Source of the DNA: Pseudoxanthomonas sangjuensis
GTDB lineage: Bacteria; Pseudomonadota; Gammaproteobacteria; Xanthomonadales; Xanthomonadaceae
Direction of reading: 5' to 3'
NCBI RefSeq assembly: GCF_010211755.1
Contig: NZ_PDWR01000005.1
Coordinates: 90,026-154,025 of the forward strand
DNA length: 64,000 nucleotides
The position numbers and the translations under genes are program-made. This document shows positions 57,368 through 64,000 of this stretch, in pieces (position 1 is the first letter of the stretch; every line of letters begins with the position of its first letter). Under the pieces are notes generated by a model, which was not told the DNA's origin, did not search any database, and was given only the letters and a program-made list of their open reading frames with translations.

Positions 57368-58468
57368 TCAGAACAGTTCGCCCTGCGGCGACGGCTTCCG
57401 CGGCGGAACGAACTTCGCGCAATCCATCGCGCCGTACCAGTGCCGGTCGTAGCCGAAGCGCTTCTTCGCCAGTTCGAAGCGCCGCGCCAGCAGGTCCGCG
57501 AACACGCCCTCGCCGCGGAAACGCTTGCCGAAGGTCGCATCGTAGTCCTTGCCGCCGCGTTGCTGGCGGATCGCGCTCATCACGTGCGCGGCGCGGTCCG
57601 GCACGTGCGCCTGCAGCCAGTCGCGGAACAGCGGCGCGACCTCGTGCGGCAGGCGCAGCAGCACATAGCCGGCCGCGGTCGCGCCGGCGCCGCGCGCGGC
57701 TTCCAGCACCGCTTCGAGTTCGCGGTCGTTCACCCACGGGATCGCCGGTGCGAACATCACCCCGACCGGCACGCCGGCATCGGCCAGCGCGCGCACCGCG
57801 CGCAGCCGCGAATGCGGCGCCGACGCGCGCGGTTCCAGTTTCGACGAGAGCTGGTTGTCGAGGGTGGTGATCGACAGGAACACCCGCACCAGGTTCTCGC
57901 GCGCCATCGGCGCGAGCAGGTCGAGGTCGCGCTCGACCAGCGCGTTCTTGGTGATCAGCGAGAACGGATGCTTCGTCTCCGCCAGCACTTCGATGATGCG
58001 CCGGGTCAGTTTCAACTTGCGCTCGGTCGGCTGGTAGGCGTCGGTGTTGATGCCCAGCGCGATCGGGCTGACCTTGTAGCCGGGTTTGGCCAGCTCCCCG
58101 CGCAGCACGTCCGGCGCGTTGGTCTTGGCGAAGATCTTGGTCTCGAAGTCCAGGCCCGGCGACAGGTCGAGGTAGGCGTGCGACGGCCGCGCGAAGCAGT
58201 ACGAACAGCCATGCTCGCAACCGCGGTACGGGTTCAGCGATTGCGAGAACGGGATGTCCGGCGACTGGTTGCGGCTGATCACGCTGCGCGCGCGTTCCTC
58301 GCGGACTTCGGTCTGCGGCGCGGATTCGATCTCGCCTTCGCGGTCGCGCTCGTGCCAGCCGTCGTCGGCCTTTTCGGCGATGGTCTTGGCATAGCGCCCC
58401 GGCAGCCAGCCGGTCGAGCCGCGGCCCTTGATCGCCTGTCCCCGGTGCGTGCCTTCGCCTTCGTGCAT
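57368..58468 (-). CDS. PA0069-family radical SAM protein
   Basis: A 366-residue protein. The radical SAM motif is C84-x3-C88-x2-C91 in YRGCEHGCSYCFARP, and family segments NQSPDIPFSQSLNPYRG and PGLDFETKIFAKTNAPDVL surround it. The N-terminal RGRGSTGWLPGRYA region is typical of the PA0069/SPL-like family. The substrate is unknown, though relatives of spore photoproduct lyase repair DNA lesions. It is single-gene and convergent with the 2OG oxygenase gene, separated by about 50 bases. Confidence 0.93.
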   Translation of the reverse strand: MHEGEGTHRGQAIKGRGSTGWLPGRYAKTIAEKADDGWHERDREGEIESAPQTEVREERARSVISRNQSPDIPFSQSLNPYRGCEHGCSYCFARPSHAYLDLSPGLDFETKIFAKTNAPDVLRGELAKPGYKVSPIALGINTDAYQPTERKLKLTRRIIEVLAETKHPFSLITKNALVERDLDLLAPMARENLVRVFLSITTLDNQLSSKLEPRASAPHSRLRAVRALADAGVPVGVMFAPAIPWVNDRELEAVLEAARGAGATAAGYVLLRLPHEVAPLFRDWLQAHVPDRAAHVMSAIRQQRGGKDYDATFGKRFRGEGVFADLLARRFELAKKRFGYDRHWYGAMDCAKFVPPRKPSPQGELF

Positions 58469-58527
58469 GCGGCCACCCTACTCCCGCGCCGTCTCAGTCG
58501 CGGCGACACGACGGTTGCTTTGCCGGG

Positions 58528-58558
58528 GCGTCTGGGCGCGACCGCCGCGCCCAGACGC
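58528..58558. repeat. Perfect 13-bp hairpin upstream of cls
   Basis: GCGTCTGGGCGCG (58528-58540) pairs exactly with CGCGCCCAGACGC (58546-58558) across ACCGC. It lies between the divergent starts of the radical SAM and cardiolipin synthase genes and has no T-run. It may be a repeat remnant or an operator-like dyad. Confidence 0.6.
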
Positions 58559-58647
58559 GCCGCGGAGGGTTTCACGGGGCGACGGCCTTCGCGGCCGCGC
58601 CCCTGCGGGCCGCCACAAGGTGCAGCCCGCGACAATAGAATGCGGAC

Positions 58648-60102
58648 ATGCCGGGAACCCTTCACGACCTCTGGACCACCTTCTGGGCGATCCCGCATAT
58701 CCGCAGCTGGATCACCCTCGCGTGGCTGCTGTACCTCGTGCCGCTGTGCGCCTGGATCGTGCTGCAGAAGCGCGAGCCGGTGGCGACGCTGAGCTGGCTG
58801 CTGTCGCTGTCGCTGCTGCCTTACCTGGGCTTCGCGATCTACTTCCTGTTCGGCCCGCAGAAGATCGTGCGCCAGAACCTGCGCCGCCACCTCGCGCGGC
58901 GCGGCATGGGCGAACATGCCGCGTTGTGCCCGGCCGATGCCGACTGCGCCGAGCTGGCCCTGCTGGCGCAGGCGACGACCGGGCTGCCGCCTTCGACCGC
59001 CACCGCCGCGCAGCTGCTGATCGACGGCGGCGCGACCTACGAGGCGATCCTCGACGCGGTCGCCACCGCGCGCAACCACGTGCACCTGGAGTACTACATC
59101 TTCGAGCCCGACCGCACCGGCACGCGGCTGCGCGACGCGCTGGTCGAACGGGCGAAGGCGGGCGCCAAGGTGCGCCTGCTGCTCGACGCGGTGGGCTCCT
59201 CGCGGGTCGGGCGCCGCTTCCTGCAGCCGCTGCTCGACGCCGGCGGCGAGTTCGCCTGGTTCCACCCCTCGCGGCTGCACCTGTTCGCGCGGCCGTGGCT
59301 GAACCTGCGCAGCCACCGCAAGATCGTCGTCGTCGACGGCCGCATCGCCTTCACCGGCGGCATCAACATCACCGACGAGGAAGACGAGCGTTTGCGCGAC
59401 GACGCCTACCGCGACCTGCACCTGCGCCTGGAAGGCGAGATCGTGCGCAGCGTGCAGCAGGTCTTCGTCGAGGACTGGGCCTACGCCAGCGGCCACGGGC
59501 GCCGGCACTTCGTCGGCACCCACCTGTGGCCGCACGACCGCGTGCAGGACGGCGGCGGCATCTCCGTGCAGACCCTGGTGTCGGGGCCGGATTCGTCGTG
59601 GGAGGCGATCCACCGCCTGCACGTCGGCGCGATCCACGAAGCGAAGCGCCGGGTGTGGCTGGTCACGCCGTACTTCGTGCCCGGCGAGGCCGCGCGCATG
59701 GCGCTGACCTCGGCCGCGCTGGGTGGGCTCGACGTGCGCGTGCTGGTGCCGCGGATCAGCGACTCGCGGCTGGTGACGTGGGCGGCGCGCTCGTATTACG
59801 ACGAGTTGCTGGCGGCCGGCGTCGAAGTGCGCGAGTACGGCCCGCGCATGCTGCACAGCAAGGTGCTGCTCTGCGACGACAACCTGGCCATCGTCGGCAG
59901 CGCGAACTTCGACAACCGCAGCTTCCGCCTGAACTTCGAGCTGTCGATGCTGTTCCGCGACCCGTCGTTCTGCGCGACGCTGGCGCAGTTCCTCGAGCGG
60001 GAACTGGCCCGCGCGCAGCGGGTCGACCCGCGCCGCCCGCGACCGCCGTGGCGCGACCGCCTGCCGGAGGCGCTGGCCCGGCTGGCCTCGCCGCTGTTGT
60101 GA
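58648..60102 (+). CDS. cls: Cardiolipin synthase
   Basis: A 484-residue inner-membrane enzyme of the phospholipase D type that joins two phosphatidylglycerols into cardiolipin. Two N-terminal helices (about 20-70) anchor it. The HKD motifs are His223-x-Lys225-x4-Asp230 (SHRKIVVVDG) and His403-x-Lys405-x4-Asp410 (LHSKVLLCDD), each followed by a family GG or GSANFDNRS segment. Its layout is that of ClsA. A small membrane protein gene follows about 80 bases downstream. Confidence 0.95.
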   Translation: MPGTLHDLWTTFWAIPHIRSWITLAWLLYLVPLCAWIVLQKREPVATLSWLLSLSLLPYLGFAIYFLFGPQKIVRQNLRRHLARRGMGEHAALCPADADCAELALLAQATTGLPPSTATAAQLLIDGGATYEAILDAVATARNHVHLEYYIFEPDRTGTRLRDALVERAKAGAKVRLLLDAVGSSRVGRRFLQPLLDAGGEFAWFHPSRLHLFARPWLNLRSHRKIVVVDGRIAFTGGINITDEEDERLRDDAYRDLHLRLEGEIVRSVQQVFVEDWAYASGHGRRHFVGTHLWPHDRVQDGGGISVQTLVSGPDSSWEAIHRLHVGAIHEAKRRVWLVTPYFVPGEAARMALTSAALGGLDVRVLVPRISDSRLVTWAARSYYDELLAAGVEVREYGPRMLHSKVLLCDDNLAIVGSANFDNRSFRLNFELSMLFRDPSFCATLAQFLERELARAQRVDPRRPRPPWRDRLPEALARLASPLL

Positions 60103-60182
60103 TCGCGAGTTGCGACCGTTGCCGCTTCGCAACGGCGCCGAAGCGGTAAACTGCCGGCCACCGTCCGCATGGGGTTGCGAGC

Positions 60183-60443
60183 ATGTACTGGCTGTTCCTG
60201 CTGTTCGCCATCGGCGCCCTGGCCGTGGCCTTCACCACCACGTCGACCGTGGTGCTGCTGCTGTGCCTGCTGGTCTCGCTGGCCTGCTTCGTAGCCTGGG
60301 CGATGGGCTTCTATTCGGCGCGGGTCGGCAGCGTGCGCGACAACGCGGCGCCGATGATCGACCCGGTGGAACTGCGCCGCCTGCGCGAACAGGCCGAGGC
60401 GCGCAAGGCCGCGGCCGAGCACCAGTCGCCGGGCGAGGGCTGA
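60183..60443 (+). CDS. Small two-helix membrane protein
   Basis: An 86-residue protein. Two hydrophobic segments fill about residues 3-42 ([29 protein letters not shown]). A polar C-terminal tail (about 48-86) is helix-prone and rich in Arg, Glu and Ala. I do not recognise the family, but similar short genes lie beside pdxJ in related bacteria. It ends 16 bases before pdxJ, so the two are probably one unit. Function unknown. Confidence 0.7.
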   Translation: MYWLFLLFAIGALAVAFTTTSTVVLLLCLLVSLACFVAWAMGFYSARVGSVRDNAAPMIDPVELRRLREQAEARKAAAEHQSPGEG

Positions 60444-60459
60444 ACCGTACCGCTTCGCG

Positions 60460-61212
60460 ATGGCCCTGCTCAGCGTCAACGTCAACAAGATCGCCGTGCT
60501 GCGCAATTCGCGCGGCGGCGACGAGCCGAGCGTGCTGCGCGCGGCGACGGCCTGCCTCGACGCCGGTGCGCACGGCATCACCGTGCACCCGCGCCCGGAC
60601 CAGCGCCACGTCCGCGCCAGCGACGTCGACGCGTTGGCCGAGCTGACCGCGCGGCGCGGGGTCGAATTCAACATCGAGGGCAACCCGTTCGCGCCGCCGC
60701 GCGAAGGCTATCCGGGCTTCATCGAACTGTGCCGGCGCGCGCGCCCGGCGCAGGCGACGCTGGTGCCGGACGGCGACGGGCAGATCACTTCCGACCACGG
60801 CTTCGACTTCGTCCGCGACGGCGAACGGCTGCGCCCGCTGGTCGCGGAACTGAAGTCGCTTGGCTGCCGGGTCAGCCTGTTCGCCGACGCCGGTTGCGCG
60901 GGGCTGGAACAGGCCGCCGCCTGCGGCGCCGACCGCATCGAAATCTACACCGGGCCGTTCGCCGACGCCCACGCGCGCGGCGACGCGCGCGACGCACTGG
61001 CGCTGTGCGCGGATACGGCGCGGCGGGCGCAGGCATTGGGGCTCGGCGTCAACGCCGGCCACGACCTGAGCCAGCATAACCTCGGCGACTTTTTGCGCGC
61101 GGTGCCGGACGTGCTCGAAGTGTCGATCGGCCACGCATTGATCGGCGAGGCGTTGTACGCCGGGCTGGACGCGACGGTGCGCGCCTACCTGGCGATCCTC
61201 GCAGCGCGCTGA
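60460..61212 (+). CDS. pdxJ: Pyridoxine 5'-phosphate synthase
   Basis: A 250-residue TIM-barrel enzyme that joins 1-deoxyxylulose 5-phosphate and 3-amino-2-oxopropyl phosphate to give pyridoxine 5'-phosphate, the last ring-forming step of vitamin B6 synthesis. Family segments are [55 protein letters not shown] and [16 protein letters not shown]. The location beside the exbD genes, on the opposite strand, follows Xanthomonas gene order. Confidence 0.96.
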   Translation: MALLSVNVNKIAVLRNSRGGDEPSVLRAATACLDAGAHGITVHPRPDQRHVRASDVDALAELTARRGVEFNIEGNPFAPPREGYPGFIELCRRARPAQATLVPDGDGQITSDHGFDFVRDGERLRPLVAELKSLGCRVSLFADAGCAGLEQAAACGADRIEIYTGPFADAHARGDARDALALCADTARRAQALGLGVNAGHDLSQHNLGDFLRAVPDVLEVSIGHALIGEALYAGLDATVRAYLAILAAR

Positions 61213-61222
61213 GCGATGCGGG

Positions 61223-61621
61223 CTACGGCTGGGCCACGCTGATGTTGTCGATGCCGCGCCGTTGCGCCTCGGACAACAGCGTCGCCAGCCGCTGGTAATC
61301 GGCATCCGGCTGCGCGCGCACCACCAGCAGGCTGCGCGGGTCCGACGCCACCGCGGCTTCGATCCGCAGCCATAGCGCCGCGTCGTCCAGCGCGCGTTCC
61401 CCGAGCCGGTAGCTGCCCTCGCCGGTGATGCCGACCTCGAGCGTCGTCGGTTTCCTGTCTTCCCTGGTATCGACGGGCTGCGGCAGGCTGGCCGCGAGCG
61501 GCCGCGCGACCATCGGCGCGGCGACGATGAAGATGATCAGCAGGACCAGCATCACGTCGATCAGCGGCGTGATGTTGATCTGCGCGACCGGACTGCCGGG
61601 GATGCTGCGGGAGAAAGCCAT
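61223..61621 (-). CDS. ExbD/TolR family protein, third copy
   Basis: A 132-residue biopolymer-transport protein. The TM helix with the proton-linked Asp is in [21 protein letters not shown], with Asp at about residue 22, followed by the periplasmic domain that binds peptidoglycan and TonB. The helix is nearly identical to that of the next two copies, but the periplasmic domain differs clearly. It is separated from the other exbD genes by a repeat and a terminator-like hairpin, so it may be independently expressed. Confidence 0.9.
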   Translation of the reverse strand: MAFSRSIPGSPVAQINITPLIDVMLVLLIIFIVAAPMVARPLAASLPQPVDTREDRKPTTLEVGITGEGSYRLGERALDDAALWLRIEAAVASDPRSLLVVRAQPDADYQRLATLLSEAQRRGIDNISVAQP

Positions 61622-61709
61622 GGCGCACTCTCCTTCGCTGTGGGTCGCTGCCGACACTACGCCGGTCCGCGAGGCCGAGCAAACCCCCTCCTGTGCCGGA
61701 GCGGAGCAC

Positions 61710-61790
61710 GCGAAATCGCCGGGAGCAGCCGATGGCATCGCGCCGGCGACGGCCCGGAGGGTCGCCGCCATGGATGCCGGCAACAAAAAA
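61710..61790. repeat. Terminator-linked dispersed repeat, copy B
   Basis: About 80 bases, starting GCGAAATCGCCGGGAGCAGC and ending GCCGCCATGGATGCCGGCAA. It matches copy A (35786-35868) over its length, with scattered differences. Like copy A it runs directly into an A-run and a hairpin. It lies upstream of the third exbD gene. Confidence 0.7.
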
Positions 61791-61813
61791 AACGCCGCCC
61801 GGAGGCGGCGTTT
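61784..61813. terminator. Bidirectional Rho-independent terminator
   Basis: AAACGCCGCC (61790-61799) pairs with GGCGGCGTTT (61804-61813) around CGGA. An A-run of eight lies to the left. On the minus strand it stands about 30 bases after the stop of the middle exbD gene and would end its transcript. Confidence 0.8.
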
Positions 61814-61841
61814 CGAAGGCGTCATGTGCGGTGCTGCGGGA

Positions 61842-62252
61842 TTACTCGACGAACTTGATCTTCAGCATCTTGGCGTTCTTGGCCGCGGCCAGGACCTTCG
61901 CCATGACGTCGTAGTGCGAATCCGCGCTGGCGTTGATCAGCAGGTCCGGCTGGTTGGTCGGATCGCGCTGCACCTCGTTCTCCATCATGCTCTGCAGCGC
62001 CGACACCGCGACCGGGCTGTTGTTCCAGTACACCGTGTTCGACGCGTCGATGCGCAGGTCGATCGGTGGTGGCGGCTCCTGCGTCTGCGGCGGCGGGTTG
62101 ATCACGCGCTGCGGCAGGTCCACGTCGATCGGGTAGGTGGTGATCGGCGCGGTCACGATGAAGATGATCAGCAGGACCAGCATCACGTCGATCAGCGGCG
62201 TGACGTTGATCTCCGACATCGGGCCCTTGTTGCTGCCGGTAGAAAATGCCAT
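61842..62252 (-). CDS. exbD2: ExbD biopolymer transport protein
   Basis: A 136-residue inner-membrane protein with one helix ([20 protein letters not shown], about 14-33) whose Asp carries the proton path, and a periplasmic domain. Together with ExbB it forms the motor that powers TonB. It begins 3 bases after the stop of the upstream exbD gene on the same strand, so it is the fourth gene of the tonB-exbB-exbD1-exbD2 set, followed by a terminator. Confidence 0.92.
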   Translation of the reverse strand: MAFSTGSNKGPMSEINVTPLIDVMLVLLIIFIVTAPITTYPIDVDLPQRVINPPPQTQEPPPPIDLRIDASNTVYWNNSPVAVSALQSMMENEVQRDPTNQPDLLINASADSHYDVMAKVLAAAKNAKMLKIKFVE

Positions 62253-62255
62253 GGC

Positions 62256-62681
62256 TCAGCGCCCCTTTTCCTTGATCGAGACGAAGCCGATGTCGAGCAT
62301 GCCCTGGCTGGTCGCGATCTTGGTGATCTCGTTGATCGTGCCCATCTTGGTGGTCTTGTCGCCACGCAGGTTCAGCGGCGGCTGCGGGGTCAGCTGCGCG
62401 GCGCTGGACAGGCGCGACTCCAGGATTTCCTTGGTGATCGGCTCGTCGTTCCAGAACAGCGAGCCGTCTTCCTTCACCGCGACGGTGATCGGGCCGACGC
62501 GCTTATCGAGCTCTTCCTTGTCCGGCACGAAGTTCGTTTCCGGCAGCTCGACCTTCACCTTGTGCGACATCAACGGCGCGGTGATGATGAAGATGATCAG
62601 CAGCACCAGCATCACGTCCACCAGGGGCGTGACGTTGATGTCGGTCATCGGACCACTGCTGTTACCACTACTGAAGGCCAT
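62256..62681 (-). CDS. exbD1: ExbD biopolymer transport protein
   Basis: A 141-residue inner-membrane protein with a single helix ([20 protein letters not shown], about 15-34) carrying the functional Asp. The periplasmic domain includes a strand with VELPETNFVPDKEELD and later PLNLRGDKTTKMG. It starts about 50 bases after exbB and ends 3 bases before the next exbD gene. In Xanthomonas campestris the tonB-exbB-exbD1-exbD2 cluster was described as needed for ferric iron import, and exbD2 additionally for plant defence-eliciting functions. Confidence 0.94.
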   Translation of the reverse strand: MAFSSGNSSGPMTDINVTPLVDVMLVLLIIFIITAPLMSHKVKVELPETNFVPDKEELDKRVGPITVAVKEDGSLFWNDEPITKEILESRLSSAAQLTPQPPLNLRGDKTTKMGTINEITKIATSQGMLDIGFVSIKEKGR

Positions 62682-62733
62682 TTCCGGGCTCCGTCAAATC
62701 TGACTTGCGGGTTCTCGCTCGGCGACGCGCGTC

Positions 62734-63495
62734 TTACTTGACGCGCGAGCCGGTGGCGAAGAAGTCGTGCAGGTCGTGCGCGAAGGTGTCGAACTTGGCG
62801 ATGGTCGCGGCGTTGTTCTTGCTGAAGAAGTTGTAGGCGAACACCGCCGGGATCGCGACGAACAGGCCGATCGCGGTCATGATCAGCGCCTCGCCCACCG
62901 GGCCGGCGACCGCGTCGATCGAGGCCTGGCCGGTGGCGCCGATGCGGATCAGCGCGCCGTAGATGCCCCACACGGTGCCGAGCAGGCCGACGAACGGCGC
63001 GGTCGCGCCGACGGTGCCGAGCAGGGTCATGCCGCTCTGCAGGTTGCCGCTTTCGCGGGTCACCGCCTGGCGCAGCGCGCGGTCGACGAATTCGGAACGG
63101 CTCAGCGATTCGCCGAGGCCGGTGCCCGCGGTGCCGGCGCGCTGGTGGTGCGCGGCGGCCTGGGCGGCGTCGAGGGCGATCTTCGAGAACGGTTCGTTCT
63201 TCGGCTGTTCTTCCATCAGGCGGATCGCGTCCTGCGCGTTCGGCGTGTCCCAGAACGCGTTGACCACGCGGTCGGCCTGGCCCTTCAGGCGGACGTTGCG
63301 CAGCGCGTTGATGACGGTCCAGTACCAGGACAGCGCGGACATGACGACCAGGGTCAGCAGCACGGCCCAGGAGACCGCGAACTCGCCCGGCTTGCTGGTC
63401 ATTTCGCCGATCAGGTGCTCGAAGCCCATCTGCGTGAGGGCATTCGCGGCATTGTTGCCCCCGGCTGCGGCGGCGATGAGGATTTCTTGCAGCAT
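62734..63495 (-). CDS. exbB: ExbB/TolQ proton channel protein
   Basis: A 253-residue inner-membrane protein with three helices. The MotA/TolQ/ExbB core reads LLGTVGATAPFVGLLGTVWG and VGEALIMTAIGLFVAIPAVFAYNF. It forms the ring around ExbD that couples proton flow to TonB. The N-terminal segment (about 12-60) is the first helix with its periplasmic part. It follows the TonB-like gene on the same strand. Confidence 0.95.
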   Translation of the reverse strand: MLQEILIAAAAGGNNAANALTQMGFEHLIGEMTSKPGEFAVSWAVLLTLVVMSALSWYWTVINALRNVRLKGQADRVVNAFWDTPNAQDAIRLMEEQPKNEPFSKIALDAAQAAAHHQRAGTAGTGLGESLSRSEFVDRALRQAVTRESGNLQSGMTLLGTVGATAPFVGLLGTVWGIYGALIRIGATGQASIDAVAGPVGEALIMTAIGLFVAIPAVFAYNFFSKNNAATIAKFDTFAHDLHDFFATGSRVK

Positions 63496-63600
63496 GACGC
63501 GTACCTTTGTTTGATGATTGAGATGTTGCGGAGACTAGCGTTCGGTTGGTTAACCGGTTCTTTTGAAACGTGGAGGCTTTGGTAAATCGGTTCGGCTCGG

Positions 63601-64000
63601 TCAGCCGCCCAGCTTGAAGTCGACCGGCACGCGCACGCGTCCCGCCGCCTTCTGGCCGTTGACGATCGACGGATTGAAGCGCCACTTGCGTGCGGCTTCC
63701 ATCGCGGCGCGGTCGAGGTCGCGGTTGCGGCTGGACTTCTCGACCGAAACCTTGGTGACGTTGCCGTTGGCGTCGACGTCGATGATCAGGATCACCGTGC
63801 CCTCGATGCCGGCGCGCTGCGCGGCCGGCGGGTAGCGCGGCGGATTCATGTTCTTCGAGGAGATGTCGACGCTGGCGCCGATGTCGGCCACCGGGGCCGG
63901 CGGGGGCCGGCCCCGGGGGCCGGAACCTGGACCCTTTTCACACCTCCCCGGCCCCGCGGACAAGAGCGACATCGCATATGCCGCTCTCGCCTTGTAAACA
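63601..64000 (-). CDS. tonB: TonB-like energy transducer, C-terminal part (cut or disrupted)
   Basis: The TonB C-terminal domain is clear: NPPRYPPAAQRAGIEGTVIL and DRAAMEAARKWRFNPSIVNG, then VRVPVDFKL. The gene lies just upstream of exbB, as expected for tonB. The frame stays open to the window edge, with a possible ATG at 63972. The residues before PPPAPVADIG, however, do not show the usual Pro/Lys/Glu linker and there is no membrane helix by the edge. This suggests either that the N-terminal half lies beyond 64000 or that the GC-rich stretch at 63890-63930 hides a frameshift or assembly error. Confidence 0.8.
   Translation of the reverse strand, partial: VYKARAAYAMSLLSAGPGRCEKGPGSGPRGRPPPAPVADIGASVDISSKNMNPPRYPPAAQRAGIEGTVILIIDVDANGNVTKVSVEKSSRNRDLDRAAMEAARKWRFNPSIVNGQKAAGRVRVPVDFKLGG

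Overview
This window is high-GC, gene-dense chromosomal DNA. The gene content suggests a gammaproteobacterium of the order Lysobacterales (Xanthomonadaceae; Lysobacter/Luteimonas-like). Pointers are the tonB-exbB-exbD1-exbD2 arrangement beside pdxJ, the mlaFEDCB-mlaA run, the MsrA-thioredoxin-MsrB lipoprotein, and the short dispersed inverted repeats around the GTAGGAGCGGCGTAAGCCGCGA arm. This assignment is inference from gene content and order. I saw no rRNA, tRNA, CRISPR array, prophage or insertion sequence.

Left edge (1-6582): a probable natural-product or modified-peptide locus, cut by the window edge. A leftward set (B12-type radical SAM enzyme, NTP_transf_5 nucleotidyltransferase, zinc-ribbon methyltransferase, start of another gene) faces a rightward pair (HPr-kinase-like P-loop protein and ABC exporter). 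No precursor peptide is recognisable inside the window.

6652-22623: metabolic and envelope genes. These are a ZIP metal transporter, an MltB-like lytic transglycosylase, an I78 inhibitor lipoprotein, glutamate synthase (gltB, gltD), a three-domain methionine sulfoxide reductase lipoprotein, a tandem methylglyoxal-synthase-like protein, a secreted PepSY-like protein, an MFS exporter with a small acidic partner gene, a YchJ-family protein and folE.

22726-35765: recC-recB-recD on the minus strand, divergent from mlaF-E-D-C-B-mlaA, the retrograde phospholipid transport system of the outer membrane.

35786-49231: glutathione peroxidase, rmuC, an APC permease, DUF488, DUF5694, a short-chain dehydrogenase, an RlmI-type rRNA methyltransferase, a rhomboid protease, a GH18 hydrolase, DUF2238, a TonB-dependent receptor and an AIM24-type protein.

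49228-52942: the most interesting unit, a bufferin-type operon. It holds a secreted six-cysteine precursor, a DUF692/MNIO maturase, its DUF2063 partner and a DoxX membrane protein, with a divergently transcribed AraC-type regulator. A strong hairpin separates precursor from maturase, and 21-bp-phased direct repeats lie in the divergent promoter region.

52961-61212: a trypsin-like protease paired with a small protein that shares its N-terminal domain, an Lrp/AsnC regulator divergent from phenylalanine hydroxylase, a small membrane protein, a 2OG-Fe(II) oxygenase, a PA0069-type radical SAM protein, cardiolipin synthase and pdxJ.

Right edge (61223-64000): the TonB energising system, with three ExbD paralogues, ExbB and the C-terminal part of a TonB-like protein. 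The N-terminal part of the last gene does not look like TonB as read here.
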